This document shows, piece by piece, positions 10,785-22,129 of a stretch of DNA of 64,000 bases; the stretch's first letter is position 1, and the number at the start of each line of letters is the position of its first letter. The notes below the pieces were generated by a model that searched no databases, was not told the DNA's origin, and was given only the letters and a program-made list of their open reading frames with translations. This DNA is from Dromiciops gliroides (taxonomy: Eukaryota; Chordata; Mammalia; Microbiotheria; Microbiotheriidae), in NCBI RefSeq assembly GCF_019393635.1, contig NC_057866.1, positions 169,134,903 to 169,198,902 of the forward strand. The letters run 5' to 3'. Made by a program: the position numbers and the translations under genes.

Positions 10785-11368
10785 AAAGGTAAACAGAGGG
10801 GGAAAAAAAAAGTTACCCTATTAGGTTAAACTGTTTATATCCCTACACAGGAAGATAATACTCATAACTCTTAAGAACTGTAAATGTATTTGGGCAGAGA
10901 GAAGGACTTTATATAGAGGGTATAAATATAAATTGTCTTTGATGTGATGATACAAAAAAATTAAGGGGTTAAAAAGGGAGTCTATGGGGAGGAGAGGAAA
11001 GGGGAGGTGGAATGGGATGAATTATATCATATGAAGAGGTGGAAAAAAACCTATTACAATAGAGGGAAAGAAAGGAGGGGGGAACATTGTTTCAACCCTA
11101 TTCTCATTAGATTTGACTCAAAGAGGGAATAACATATACGTTCATTGGGATAAAGAAACTTAACTCATTCTTTAGGGAAACAAAAGGGGAAGGGAAAGGG
11201 GGGGACTGATAGAAGGGAGGACAAAAGCAAGGGAGAAAAGGGTAAAGAAAAGAGAGGGGGGTGATAAAAAGGGAGGGCAGATCGGGGGAGGCAGCGGTAA
11301 GAAGTAAAACGTCGGTGAGGAGGAATAGGGTGAAAGAAGGGGGGAAAAGTACAAAGGGGGTAAATAGG
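10785..11368 (+). other. L1 inter-ORF spacer, purine-rich
   Basis: About 580 bp between the ORF1 stop and the first ORF2 Met, strongly purine-rich with many aggg/gaaa runs. Human L1 has about 63 bp here, so the spacer is unusually long. An upstream Met at 11261 is in frame with ORF2, but the residues before 11369 are basic low-complexity and probably not translated. How ORF2 is initiated across this distance cannot be seen. Confidence 0.8.
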
Positions 11369-14300
11369 ATGGAGGGGAATAGACAGTCAGTAATAATAAC
11401 TGTGAATGTGAATGGGATGAACTCTGCTATAAAACGGAAGCGAATTGCAGAGTGGATTAAAAACCAGAACCCTACAATATGCTGTTTACAAGAAACACAT
11501 TTGAAGCAGAGAGATACACACAGAGTAAAGGTAAAAGGCTGGAGCAGAATATATTATGCCTCAGCTAAAGTAAAAAAGGCAGGGGTAGCAATCCTTATCT
11601 CAGACAAAGTGCAGGCAAAAATAGATCTCATTAAAAGAGATAAGGAAGGAAATTACATCTTACTTAAAGGTACTATAGATAATGAAGTAATATCAATATT
11701 AAATATGTATGCGCCAAGTGGTATAGCATCCAAGTTCTTAGAGGAGAAGTTAAATGAGTTACAAGAGGAATTAGACAGTAATACTATACTAGTGGGGGAT
11801 CTGAATCTCCCCCTCTCAGAATTAGATAAATCTAGCCAAAAAATAAATAAGAAAGAAGTGAAAGAGGTGAATAGATTACTAGAAAAGTTAGACATGATAG
11901 ATGTCTGGAGAAAATTGAATGGGGATAGAAAGGAATATACCTTTTTCTCAGCAGTACATGGCACATTTTCAAAAATTGACCATGTATTAGGGCACAAAAA
12001 CATCATAGTCAAATGTAGAAAGGCAGAAATAGTAAATGCATCCTTCTCAGATCATGATGCAATAAAAATTACATGTAAGAAAGAGCCAGGGAAAAGTAGA
12101 ATGAAAATCAATTGGAAACTAAATAATTTCATTCTAAAGAATGAATGGGCCAAACAAGAAATCATAGAAACAATCAATAACTTTATCCAAGAGAATGACA
12201 ATAATGAGACAACATACCAAAATCTATGGGATGCAGCCAAAGCAGTGCTTAGGGGAAAATTTATAGCTCTAAATGCTTACATGAATAAGAAAGAGAAAGA
12301 GGAGATTAATGAATTGGGCATGCAACTTAAAAAGCTAGAAAAGAACAAATTAGAAATCTCCAATTAGACACTAAATTAGAGATCCTGAAAATTAAAGGAG
12401 AAATTAATAAGACTGAAAACAAAAAAAAACCTATAGAATTAATCAATAAAACTAAGAGCTGGTTTTATGAAAAAACCAATAAAATAGATAAAATATTGGT
12501 TAATTTGATTAAAAAAAGAAAGAAGAAAACCAAATTACCAGTATCAAAAATGAAAAGGGTGATGTTACCACCAATGAAGTGGAAATTAAAGCAATAATTA
12601 GGAAATATTTTGCCCAACTGTATGCCAATAAATTTGACAATCTAAATGAAATGGATGAATATTTACAAAAATACAAACTGCCCAGGTTAACTGAAGAGGA
12701 AATAAAATCCTTAAATAAACCCATATTAGAAAAAGAAATTGAACAAGCTATTAATGAACTCCCTAAGAAAAAATCCCCAGGGCCAGATGGGTTTACGGGT
12801 GAATTTTACCAAACATTTAAAGAACAATTAATTCCAATATTATACAAATTATTTGGAAAAATAGGTGAAGAAGAAGTTCTACCAAATTCGTTTTATGACA
12901 CAAATATGGTGGTGATACCAAAACCAGGCAAAGCAAAAACAGAGAAAGAAAATTATAGACCAATTTCCCTAATGAATATTGATGCTAAAATATTAAATAA
13001 GATATTAGCAAGGAGATTACAGCAAGTGATCACCAGGATAATACACTATGACCAGGTGGGATTTATACCAGGAATGCAGGGCTGATTCAACATTAGGAAA
13101 ACTATTAACATAATCAACCACATCAATAAGAAAACCAACCAAAATCATATGATTATCTCAATAGATGCAGAGAAAGCTTTTGACAAAGTACAGCACCCAT
13201 TCCTAATAAAAACACTAGAGAGTTTAGGAATAGGGGGAGCTTTCCTTAGAATAATAAACAGTATCTACCTAAAGCCATCAGCAAGTATTATATGCAATGG
13301 AGATAAATTAGAGGCCTTCCCAATAAGATCAGGGGTGAAACAGGGATGTCCATTATCACCCCTATTATTTAATATTGTCCTAGAAATGTTAGCTTTAGCA
13401 ATCACAGAAAAGAAAGGAATTAAAGGAATTAGAATAGGCAAGGAGGAAACAAAACTATCACTCTTTGCAGATGATATGATGGTATACTTAAGGAATCCTC
13501 GAGAATCAAGTCAAAAATTACTTGAAACAATTAACAACTTTAGCAAAGTAGCAGGATATAAAATAAATCCACATAAATCATCAGCATTTCTATACATGAC
13601 CAACAAAGTCCAGCAGCAAGAGATAGAAAGAGAAATTCCATTTAAAGTAACGGTAGGTAATATAAAATACTTGGGAGTCTACTTGCCAAGACAAACCCAG
13701 GAACTCTATGAACACAACTACCAAACACTCTTCACACAAATCAAATCAGATCTAAATAATTGGAAAGATATCAATTGCTCATGGATAGGCAGAGCTAATA
13801 TAGTAAAAATGACAATGCTGCCTAAATTAATTTACTTATTCAGTGCCATACCAATCAGACTACCTAAAAATTATTTTATACAGCTAGAAAAAATAATAAC
13901 AAAATTCATCTGGAAAAACAAAAAATCAAGAATATCCAGGGAAATAATGAAAAAAAATTCACAGGAAGGTGGGTTAGCGGTACCAAACCTGGAGCTTTAC
14001 TATAAAGCGGCAGTCATCAAAACTATCTGGTACTGGCTAAAAAATAGAGTGGTAGATCAATGGAATAGGCTAGGCTCAGGAAATGCAGTAGTAAATGACA
14101 CTAGTAATGTAGTATTTGATAAACCCAAAGACTCCAGCTTCTGGGATAGGAACTCAGTATTTGACAAAAACTGCTGGGAAAACTGGAAGATAGTATGGCA
14201 GAAATTAGGCATAGGCCAACATCTTACACCTTATACTAAAATAAGGTCAAAATGGATACATGATTTAGACATAAGAGGTAATACCATAGGTAAATTAGGA

Positions 14301-15203
14301 GAGAAAGGAATAGTGTACCTATCAGATCTTTGGAAAGGAGAACAGTTTTTGACCAAACAAGAGATAGAGTATATTATAAAATGCAAAATGGATGATTTTG
14401 ATTATATTAAATTAAAAAATTTTTGTACAAACAGAAGCAATGCATCCAAAATTGGAAGGGAGGCAGAAAACTGGGAAACAATTTTTGAGGCCAGTGCTTC
14501 TGATAAAGGCCTCATCTCTAAAATATATAGGGAATTAAATCAAATTTATAAGAATCCAAGTCATTCCCCAATTGAGAAATGGTCAAAGGATATGAACAGG
14601 CAGTTTTCTGATGAAGAAATCAAAGCTATCTATTGTCATCTGAAAAAATGCTCTAAATCTCTAATGATTAGAGAGATGCAAATTAAAACAACTCTGAGGT
14701 ACCACCTGACACCTATCAGATTGGCTAAAATGACAAAAAAGGAAGATAATAAATGTTGGAGAGGCTGTGGGAAAATTGGAACACTAATGCCTTGTTGGTG
14801 GAGCTGTGAGCTGATCCAACCATTCTGGAGAGCAATTTGGAATTATGCCCAAAGGGCGATAAAGCTGTGCATACCCTTTGACCCAGCAATTCCACTTTTA
14901 GGTCTTTTGCCCAAAGAAATCATGGAAGGGGGAAAGGGACCCACATGTACAAAAATATTTATAGCTGCTCTTTACGTGGTGGCAAGGAATTGGAAGTTGA
15001 GGGGGTGCCCATCAATTGGGAAATGGCTGGACAAGTTGTGGTATATGAATACAATGGAATACTATTGTGCTGTAAGAAATGATGAGCAGGAAGAGTTCAG
15101 AGAAACCTGGAGGGTCTTACGTGAGCTGATGATGAGTGAGATGAGCAGAACCAGAAGGACATTGTACACAGTATCATCAACATTGAGTGTTGACCTACTG
15201 TGA
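11369..15203 (+). pseudogene. L1 ORF2 (endonuclease-reverse transcriptase), broken
   Basis: Polyprotein that nicks target DNA and reverse-transcribes L1 RNA. APE-type endonuclease: NVNGMNS, QETHLK (E42), VGDLNLPLS, SFSDHDAI. Reverse transcriptase: [49 protein letters not shown] and the FADD catalytic box at 13464-13475. C-terminal CWRGCGKIGT. Length corresponds to about 1,278 codons, as for human L1. Lesions: single-base deletions near 12361-12366 and near 12505-12525, and TGA at 13083-13085 where the family has Trp (GMQGW). The Cys-knuckle His of CX3CX7HX4C is Pro here (14790-14792). From 13086 on the frame is open for more than 700 codons. Confidence 0.95.
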
Positions 15204-15656
15204 TGGACTATATTCTTCTCACCAATGCAATGGTACAGAAGAGTTCCAGGGAACTCATGGTGGAGGAGGATCTCCAAATCCAAGAAAAAAAAAGAAAGAA
15301 AGAACTGTGGAGTATGGATGCTGATTGAACCATATTATTTCTTTTGTTTTGGGTGCTGTTGTTTTTTTTTTTCTATTTTGAGGTTTTGCATCGCTGCTCT
15401 GATTTTTTCTCTTGTAGCAGGATTGATGCAGATTGATGTTATTATGTGTGTATATATGTGTGTGTCTATGTCTATGTCTATATCTATATGTATGGAGATG
15501 TGTGGACATAACCTATATCGGATTGCCTGCTGTCTAGGGGAGGGGGGGAGGGAGGGGAGGGAGGGAGAGGGGTCTGAAATTGTGAAGCTTGTATGGGCAG
15601 GGGTTTAGAGCTATCTTTACATGTGGCGGAGAGAATAAAATACATTATACATTAAA
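15204..15656 (+). other. L1 3'UTR with poly-A signal
   Basis: About 450 bp. Includes a poly-T/TG-rich part, (TATGTC)n-like stretches, a G-rich tract and AATAAA at 15634-15639 about 15 bases before the A tail. Antisense versions of its first 300 bases are the most frequent L1 remnant in this window. Confidence 0.85.
15537..15573 (+). repeat. G-quadruplex-prone tract in L1 3'UTR
   Basis: Contains gggg, ggggggg, ggg, gggg, ggg, ggg and gggg runs separated by one or a few A. At least four G-runs in a 37-base span satisfy the usual G4 pattern. A G-rich polypurine tract in the 3'UTR is a known trait of mammalian L1s. Confidence 0.8.
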
Positions 15657-15672
15657 AAAAATCTAAATGTGG
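15657..15672. repeat. Right target-site duplication of the full-length L1
   Basis: Identical to the 16 bases at the left end. The leading A's merge with the poly-A tail, so the exact junction may shift by a few bases. Confidence 0.93.
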
Positions 15673-15696
15673 GTTCTAATATGTATCCCCCAGTTT

Positions 15697-15840
15697 TTTT
15701 TTTGGCAAGGCAACTGTGGTTAAGTGACTTGCCCAGGGTCACATAGCTAGTAAGTGTCAAGTGTCTGAGGCCAGATTTGAACTCAGGTCCTCCTGACTCC
15801 AGGGCCAGTGCTCTATCCACTGTGTTACCTAGCTTCCCCT
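15697..15840 (-). mobile_element. tRNA-derived SINE (WSINE1-like), young
   Basis: Poly-T at the plus-strand left end, then the reverse complement of the SINE body ('aagtgacttgcccagggtca', 'gatttgaactcaggtcctcc', 'ttacctagcttcccct'). TSD gtatcccccagttt (15683-15696) versus gtaccccccagttt (15841-15854), one mismatch. Confidence 0.9.
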
Positions 15841-16019
15841 GTACCCCCCAGTTTTGAGGGGAAAACTGGCTAAAATTGCTGATAAATTCACCAAGAGTTT
15901 AGGCTTTTAATATAGTAAAGAGAGAGAAAGATTGAGAACAGGTTCCTTATAACATGGAAATCCTAGCCTTCCTAACCACTCATGTGAAGTCCTGCCACCA
16001 AGTCAATGTCTCAAACCAA

Positions 16020-16160
16020 AAAGAGATAATCAAATCCAGTTCTCTCATTTTATAGACCAGAAAAGTGAAATCAAGAATGGGGAAGAGACTTACCCGAGGG
16101 CTGAGACAAGGGGTCAGGACTCAGGAGTCTTGAATTCCAGCCTAGCGCTTATTTCTCCCT
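16020..16160 (-). mobile_element. MIR/CORE-SINE-like fossil
   Basis: Antisense blocks 'agttctctcattttatagac' and 'gaccagaaaagtgaaatcaa', with 'gacttacccgagggctgaga' standing for the usual 'aggtcacacag' region. Diverged. From 16161 to 16435 nothing is recognisable. Confidence 0.5.
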
Positions 16161-16439
16161 CCCATTTTCAATTCACATGGCGACTCATAATAAATGGTTG
16201 AAGTAGAAAATCATTTTCTTAGCTGATGAGAGACTCTTTATGTATTTAGATACTGTATTTATTATGAGAACAAGTGAATGGATTCATATGCAAACAGCGG
16301 CTTTGAAAAATTCATGTTGCTCATCCCCAGCTGAGGACATACACCCAAATAGATTCTTCTAGTAATCCTTACTCTGCAACAATATTTCTAGGTTTACATT
16401 GTCTACATGGTTAGGAACTTAAAACCTACTCAGGCCCGC

Positions 16440-16985
16440 TGGAAGTCACTTGGGTTGTAGGTGTTGTTTTGCCCCTCATTTCTGAAGAGGATCAGTGGCA
16501 TCACAGGGCAATGTCTTGTCTTATGGTTGAATTGGATTTAAGTGAGGCAGAGTTGCACAAAGTCCTCAGCCTCACTCTCTCTTCCAAAGTCACAGAAGTC
16601 CAACGACAGGACAAAAGTCAGGGTGACTGGCTATTGCTCTGGATGCAGTGGATGACATTAGCATCTTTGATGTCTGGTCAAGTTCTAAGCACTCCACAGT
16701 ACCTGCTTCAGCTGCCTTCATAGCCGTTGGAACAAATTGTTCACATCTGCCCATTTTGTTTGGGGATGTTTTCACGTACTCGGAGTAGACACCCCCCTAG
16801 CTCATCAATGGGTTTCTGGTTCATTGGTTACCCTAAGCCTGGCTTAGGCTATCTGCTAAAATCATTTACTAGGGTGTGGCCCCTGTGCATGCTACAACTT
16901 CTTGGAGCCACAAGTGAGAGTTGGGTGACAGGCAGACACCAAAGGTGGGTGGTGAACAGCCCTAAGAAGGACTCACACCAATGTA
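16440..16985 (+). mobile_element. Dispersed marsupial repeat, class uncertain
   Basis: Begins 'gtgttgttttgcccctcatt', then 'ctgaagaggatcagtggcat' and 'gaattggatttaagtgaggc'. I recognise this wording as a frequent interspersed repeat of marsupial genomes but cannot assign a class with confidence; an RTE-like LINE or LTR-less derivative is possible. No coding capacity is seen. Confidence 0.4.
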
Positions 16986-16989
16986 GGTA

Positions 16990-17085
16990 TGTAGATTTAG
17001 GGACAGAAGGAATCTTAGAAGTCATCTAATCAAACTTTCTTATTTTACAGCTGAGGAAATAGAAGTCCAGATATGAACTTGTTCC
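16990..17085 (-). mobile_element. MIR-like fragment
   Basis: Short antisense MIR block ('gaatcttagaagtcatctaa', 'cttattttacagctgaggaa'), ending near the following SINE. Confidence 0.5.
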
Positions 17086-17117
17086 CTTGATTCCACTTCA
17101 GCTCTGTTTTCACTGTA

Positions 17118-17263
17118 CCCTGTTTTCACTGGGGAAACGAGTGTTAAGTGACTTGCCCAAGGTCACACAGCTAGTAAGTGTCAAGTGTCTGAGATCAGAT
17201 TTGAACTCAGGTCCTCCTGAATCCAGGGCTGGTGCTTTATCCACTGCACCACCTAGCTGCCCC
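17118..17263 (-). mobile_element. tRNA-derived SINE (WSINE1-like)
   Basis: Antisense body from 'gtgttaagtgacttgcccaa' to 'ccacctagctgcccc'. The poly-T at the tail is short and the flanks (tgtaccctg / tataccatg) are only a weak TSD, so it is probably older than its siblings. Confidence 0.85.
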
Positions 17264-17735
17264 TATACCATGCTACTCTTACTCCAGACATCAGAACTAT
17301 AATTAGTATGGGAGCAATTCAGGCTTGGCCTCAGGATGCTGAAATTCAGAGAGTGAGGAGAATAATTCTCCTTCAGCAGCCTAGAAAAATGCTAAACTTA
17401 GCACCTAAGCCGTCCCAATAATTAGTTAAAATAAGAAGCTACTAGGTATTGCTCTTATGGCTACTTCCCAGCCTGGGCAGCTGTGTTTTAGAGTATGTTT
17501 CTCTCTTATTGGCCCATGCACAAAAAATGGCTAGTTACAGCTTAGTCAGTTACTTCTTCCAACTGTGGGATACTATAAGTGGCACTGATATGGTACTGAG
17601 CAGCTTTTAAACAGACACCCAAGCCACAATTCTAAGTATGGGCCCTTCTCAAACTTGGGGTTCTTACTCTCTTGGTAGTTGAGTCATTTCTACTAAATTG
17701 AGGTCCACATATTAACCCAGCCCTGGGAGTTTTGA
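17264..17735. other. No recognisable feature
   Basis: Unremarkable sequence without long open frames or known repeats. Confidence 0.4.
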
Positions 17736-18700
17736 TTCACATCAGTGGTACAGTTTCTGAAATAATTTTTTTCAATGAACAAGGATTTATTTTCTTTCCC
17801 TCTATCTTTCTCTTCTTATTCCCCATTGGGAAAAAAAAAATCCTTATAACAAATATAAATAGTCAAGCAAGACAAATTCCTATATTGTTTTATGTCCAAA
17901 AATGTATGTCATTTTTTATAGTTAGTCTATCCCCTATGTGTCAAAGATAGGCAGTATGCTTCTTTATCAGTCCTCTATAACCAAGGTTGATCAATATGTT
18001 GGTCAAAGTTCTTCGATTTTTCAGAACTTTGTAAAATGTTATTAGCATGGTATAAATTGTTTTCCTTATTCTACTCAATTCACTCTACATCAATTCATAC
18101 ATGTCTTCCCAGGTTTATCTGAACTATCCTTTTTGCCATTTCTTACTGAACACTGTATTTTATTGCATTCATATTTCATAATTTGGGGAATGTAGTCATT
18201 CCCCAGTTGATGGGTTTCTGTTCCTCCTTACTTTTCAGTAAGGAGGTTGCTATAAATCCATTTGTACATATTGGTCTTTTTCCTCTTTCTTTAAACTCTT
18301 TGGAGTATATCTAGTAGTAGTGTAGCAGGGTCAAATAGTATATGGAGTTCTGGGTCCAGTTACAAAGTGCTTTTAGAATGATTGTACCTAATCATGGCTC
18401 CAACTACAGTATATCAATGTGCCCATTTTCCTGGATCTTCTTCAATATTGATAATTTTTCATTTTTTTCCAACTTTGCTAATCTGAGGAAGAACTCAATT
18501 TGTTTTAGTTTGCATTTCTTTAATTATTAGTATTAATTAGTTAATTAGTGTTAATAAAGAATTAATAATTCCCTAATTATTATTAAAGAAACATTTTTCA
18601 TATGTTTTCATTTGTTCGTTGATAGTTTGGATTACTCTTTTTGAAAATTAACAGTATATATCCTTTGGTTATTTAGCAATTAGGGAACGGCTTCAATTAA
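17736..18700 (-). mobile_element. Old L1 3' fragment, antisense
   Basis: Reversed L1 3'UTR and ORF2 end: 'ctctacatcaattcatacat', 'cttcccaggtttatctgaac', 'cattccccagttgatgggtt' (reverse of the PSIG-type motif), then 'tttgcatttctttaattatt'. More diverged than the copies at 22.1 and 31.1 kb and of the same subfamily as 33970-34505, sharing a 'gtcaagcaagacaaattcct'-like block. 5'-truncated. Confidence 0.75.
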
Positions 18701-19500
18701 AGAAAAGTCAAATATGATAAGGTCATGCTTACAGGGCTATATCCTGTATAAATATATATGTAAAATATGGATCAAGGAAATGTATGATCAGAAAGAGAAG
18801 TAGATCAGTCATGCAGTGAAGGTGGGAGAGAGCAGCCAGATGCAGTGCTGAACAGATACCCATGGAATGGTAAAATCCCTAAGAGAAAGCTGCTAGCATG
18901 TTGGGAGAGGCACTGCAGTAAAGGAGAAAGAGCCTTGAAAATAGTTAGGAAATATGTAGCTTCAAATCTTATCTCTGATACTTGCTGGCTAAATGACCAT
19001 GGGCCAGCCCTTGAATTCCAATATATTTTGCTTTTTTTCAATCCAATTTTCATTTTGACTTAAGTTTTTATTGTAGATATATTGTCTGTTCACCTGTTAG
19101 CAACATCCATGGCTACTTTATTTGCTTGCCTGTGTTTTGCTGGCCAATTTTGGCTTTCTCAATGCTCTATTGTAGGCGTTTTTTTTCTTTTGACTTCCCT
19201 CAGAAAATGAGATGACAAAGTCTCTAATTTCTATTTCCTTGCATGAAATGTTTTGTTTGGAAAAGTTGAGAAATAGACATTCCAGTCTCCTCATAGCCCA
19301 CCATGCCATTATCAATTAAGTTTTGATTGACTTCCTTCACTGACATAGCAGTAATTCCTTTCTCCTTGGGAGTCATCTTCTCTCAACTGAAATATATATT
19401 TTCTCTCATAAAAGAGCACCATCACAGGAGTTCTCTTTTCATCTTTACCCTTTTTTTTTAAACATGGATATGGCTCAGTGTCTGTGGTCCTTGGGCAGTA
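18701..19500. other. Mostly featureless; small MIR-like remnant
   Basis: A tRNA-SINE/MIR-like scrap lies at about 18895-19015 ('gagccttgaaaatagttagg', 'gctggctaaatgaccatggg'). Otherwise nothing recognisable. Confidence 0.4.
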
Positions 19501-19504
19501 GAGG

Positions 19505-19675
19505 TAGATGGAATCTCCAACCTTCTAATTTTCCAGATAAGGGAAAAGAGAACCATAGAGATAAATGATTTGTCCAAGGTCACACAAGTAAGAAAAGGTA
19601 AAGCTGAGATTCAAATGCAGGTGCTCTACCTTCAAACATAGCACTCTTTCTACTATATTACATTACTTCCCAGGG
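19505..19675 (-). mobile_element. MIR/CORE-SINE-like fossil
   Basis: Antisense landmarks in correct order: 'cttctaattttccagataag', 'gtccaaggtcacacaagtaa', 'gagattcaaatgcaggtgct'. Good match to the MIR tRNA-related half. Confidence 0.65.
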
Positions 19676-19739
19676 AGAAGAATTGTAGAAGAGGAAAACA
19701 CATGGATTAGTTGTAAGCTGCATGGATAATGTCTACATC

Positions 19740-19910
19740 TATGAGATTATGGATCTGTTGAAGATCAACATGCATATACACACATATCTATTTTATAAAA
19801 GGATGCATGTCTGTGCATACACATATCTATATATTTATGCATATATGTATGTTTGTGTTCATACATGTGTGTTGATATATATGCATGTATATTTGTACAC
19901 ATACAAGGTA
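19740..19910. repeat. TA/CA-rich degenerate microsatellite
   Basis: Irregular catata/cacaca/tatgta dinucleotide-rich stretch. A similar gata/tata-rich stretch follows at about 20220-20330. Confidence 0.7.
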
Positions 19911-19934
19911 GATCTAATGAACTTTGAAAAGATG

Positions 19935-20170
19935 ATTGTTAAATTTTGAATGTGAGCATTTACATTTTGAAAATGATCAAACACCAATAATTAGGGCTTG
20001 ATTTATTATTTTTTTGATTATTGAGATTTAAGAAAATGATGGATAAAATGGTAATAATGCAGATTAAACTTAAAACTACATATTCCTCTGCTCCCCCCCA
20101 TCCCTCAGCCACACAATGAGAGCCAGTTGTTAAACATTTACCAGTATACCTTGCATGCATTGGTTGTGAG
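19935..20170 (+). mobile_element. Unnamed dispersed repeat, copy 1
   Basis: Shares an ordered series of blocks with 41990-42215: 'attagggcttgatttatt', a 'gatttaagaaaatgatgg' block, 'cagattaaacttaaaa', then 'ccagttgttaaacatttacc'. Both copies are on the plus strand. No coding potential and no terminal repeats seen. The family is unknown to me by name. Confidence 0.55.
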
Positions 20171-20529
20171 CAGCTTTGATAGAGAGTATTGTTTTCAGTG
20201 ATGGATTATGGATCCAGTGAAGAATTTATATACAGATATAGATATAGACTCATATATGGATAAATATAAATGGATATATGAATCTATACATTTGTGTATA
20301 CATACACATATATGTTTATTTCTCTAGTCTTTGAGGGTCTTTCTAGCTAAGATCTATGATCCTATTAACAAAAACTCCCAAATTGGAGATTTCATTACTT
20401 TAATTCTTCCTAATAAGATACTTCAAAAGGCTAAAGGCCCTACTGTACTCATTGTCTTGTTTTCAGACTAAGAGAAGATGTATAATCCTTACAGATCGCA
20501 CCAAGAAATTGAGATCAGAGAAGCAGAGA

Positions 20530-20670
20530 TAGCAACATAGATAAAGATTGCCAGAGACAGAGACAAGGACAGACAGTTACAGAGAGACATAGAGACAGAG
20601 ACATAGAGAGTGAAACAGAGAGAGAAAAGGAGGGAGGGAGGGAGGGAAGGGAGAGAGAGAGAGAGAGAGC
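20530..20670. repeat. CAGAGA/GAGGGA purine-rich tract
   Basis: 'agacagagac' repeats grade into (GGGA)n and (GA)n. Open frames on either strand here are compositional. Confidence 0.85.
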
Positions 20671-20879
20671 GAGCACTCGCATTCGCATTTCATCCAGACG
20701 TTTATTCCACCTTAAAGGAGATGGTTTACAGAACAAGAATATCAGGCTAGATGTTTTCTAAAGTCTCTCCTTACTTTCTACACGCAATCCCACAACTACA
20801 TCTGACAGCAAAAAGCCCTTTGTTCTTAATCTCCTGTGACTTGGGAGGGGTTGGCAAAGAGAGCAGGTTCTGGAGGGAA

Positions 20880-21010
20880 GAAGATCTCGTTGTGATCCTT
20901 CTCCTCCTATTTCCTTCTCCTGCAACCTTGGGCCAGCCACTTTCTCTCTGTAGGTTTTGGTTTCCTCATCTAGGAGATAAAGAGAGTCCTACTAGATGTT
21001 CTCCAAGGTC
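20880..21010 (+). mobile_element. MIR-like fossil
   Basis: 'aaccttgggccagccacttt', 'ggtttcctcatctaggagat' and 'ctactagatgttctccaagg' give the MIR core and 3' half in sense orientation. Confidence 0.6.
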
Positions 21011-21064
21011 TACTGTGGTTCCATGCTCCCACAACCTTAAGAAAATGTGGCATGGGAGTAGATA

Positions 21065-21915
21065 AGAAAAGAACCATCAGACAAGGCTAAAAGTCTAAAA
21101 TTTTTGCTGGAGGTGGCAAACATCTGGACCTGGTCTTGCAGATTGGCTGCCAGTTTTCAGGTTACTCTTTGGTCTATACATTTCTAATTAGTCCCATCTC
21201 AGTGTCACATGCAAACCTCACCATCCTTGAACTCTGCAGGGAATTCACCAATGCAGGAGGCTTAACAGCCTGTGTTCCCTCTAGACATTGGTGAGTTGTT
21301 TTTTTTTAGCTTATGGAGCAGGACCCATATCTGAGCCAGAGTGAATTAATTTGGCAAATAAATGCTATGAGTCACAGTGTCAAGTTCCTTTTCTCAAGTC
21401 CAGAGTTAAAACATCTTCTAAGAGAGCCATCATCGATTTCATGCCCCTTTTTGCTTATTACACATCTAAGAAGTCCTCCCTCTTCTTTCTCCCTTGAGTG
21501 GCCAGGCTTAGTCTCATGTCCTTATTTGCTTTCACCCTATTTGGAGAGTTAGTTCCTTTGTTTCCCAAGCAAAACCATGTGTCTGTTTGCTTATCTTTTC
21601 TTCCCTAGTTTTAACCAAGGAAATTTGTATTTTTTTTCTTGATCAAGTCCATCTTAACACATAGCAAACCATGTGTGATAATAGTCTTGGAGAGAGCTAA
21701 CTTGGGATGAGTTTCAGCACAATGAAACTCATGGCATCTGTCTCTGGAGGCCAAAGTAGAGGTATCCCTTATATCAATGGCAGGCTAAAGGCAAAATTGG
21801 GTGCCTCATTGAGGAGCTAGAATTGGGAGATATTGGGGACTTAGTGGCAGTTATTATTGTTGTCCTAAAGACTGTCATGGGAAAGAAGGATGAGATTTCT
21901 TTTGCACAGCCTCTT
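21065..21915. other. No recognisable feature
   Basis: Single-copy-like, with no repeat landmark, no array and no frame with protein-like features. Confidence 0.4.
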
Positions 21916-21919
21916 TGGG

Positions 21920-22095
21920 TAAAAGTAGAATAATACAATGGAAAGAGGATCTGGGTTCAAATTCTAATCTTATCACTGAATGCATTGCTGTTGGAAAGTA
22001 CCTGAACCTTTCTGAGACTTACTTTTCTCTCTTGTAAAATGAGGGCTCCAGATGAGATGACTTTAAAGGTCCATTTCAGTTTCATTTGTAATACT
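21920..22095 (+). mobile_element. MIR/CORE-SINE-like fossil
   Basis: 'tacaatggaaagaggatctg', 'ggttcaaattctaatcttat', 'ctgaacctttctgagactta', 'ctcttgtaaaatgagggctc', 'tttaaaggtccatttcagtt'. A nearly whole MIR-type element. Confidence 0.7.
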
Positions 22096-22129
22096 ATAAA
22101 TTCAATTTAATTTCAGAAGCATCTGTTAT

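Larger units (their letters stand above)
9140..15656 (+). mobile_element. End-to-end L1 retrotransposon (marsupial type)
   Basis: A structurally complete 6.5-kb L1: YY1-like first bases, 5'UTR, ORF1, a long purine-rich spacer, ORF2, 3'UTR with G-rich tract, AATAAA and a short A tail. It is bracketed by a perfect 16-bp target-site duplication. It is not coding-competent: ORF1 has one in-frame stop, and ORF2 has two single-base deletions, one in-frame stop and a probable zinc-knuckle change. Perfect TSDs with only these lesions suggest a moderately young, lineage-specific copy; the age is inference. Confidence 0.95.

Noticed and set aside
11653-12012. Minus-strand frame opposite the L1 endonuclease domain
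   Set aside because: Shadow frame of ORF2.
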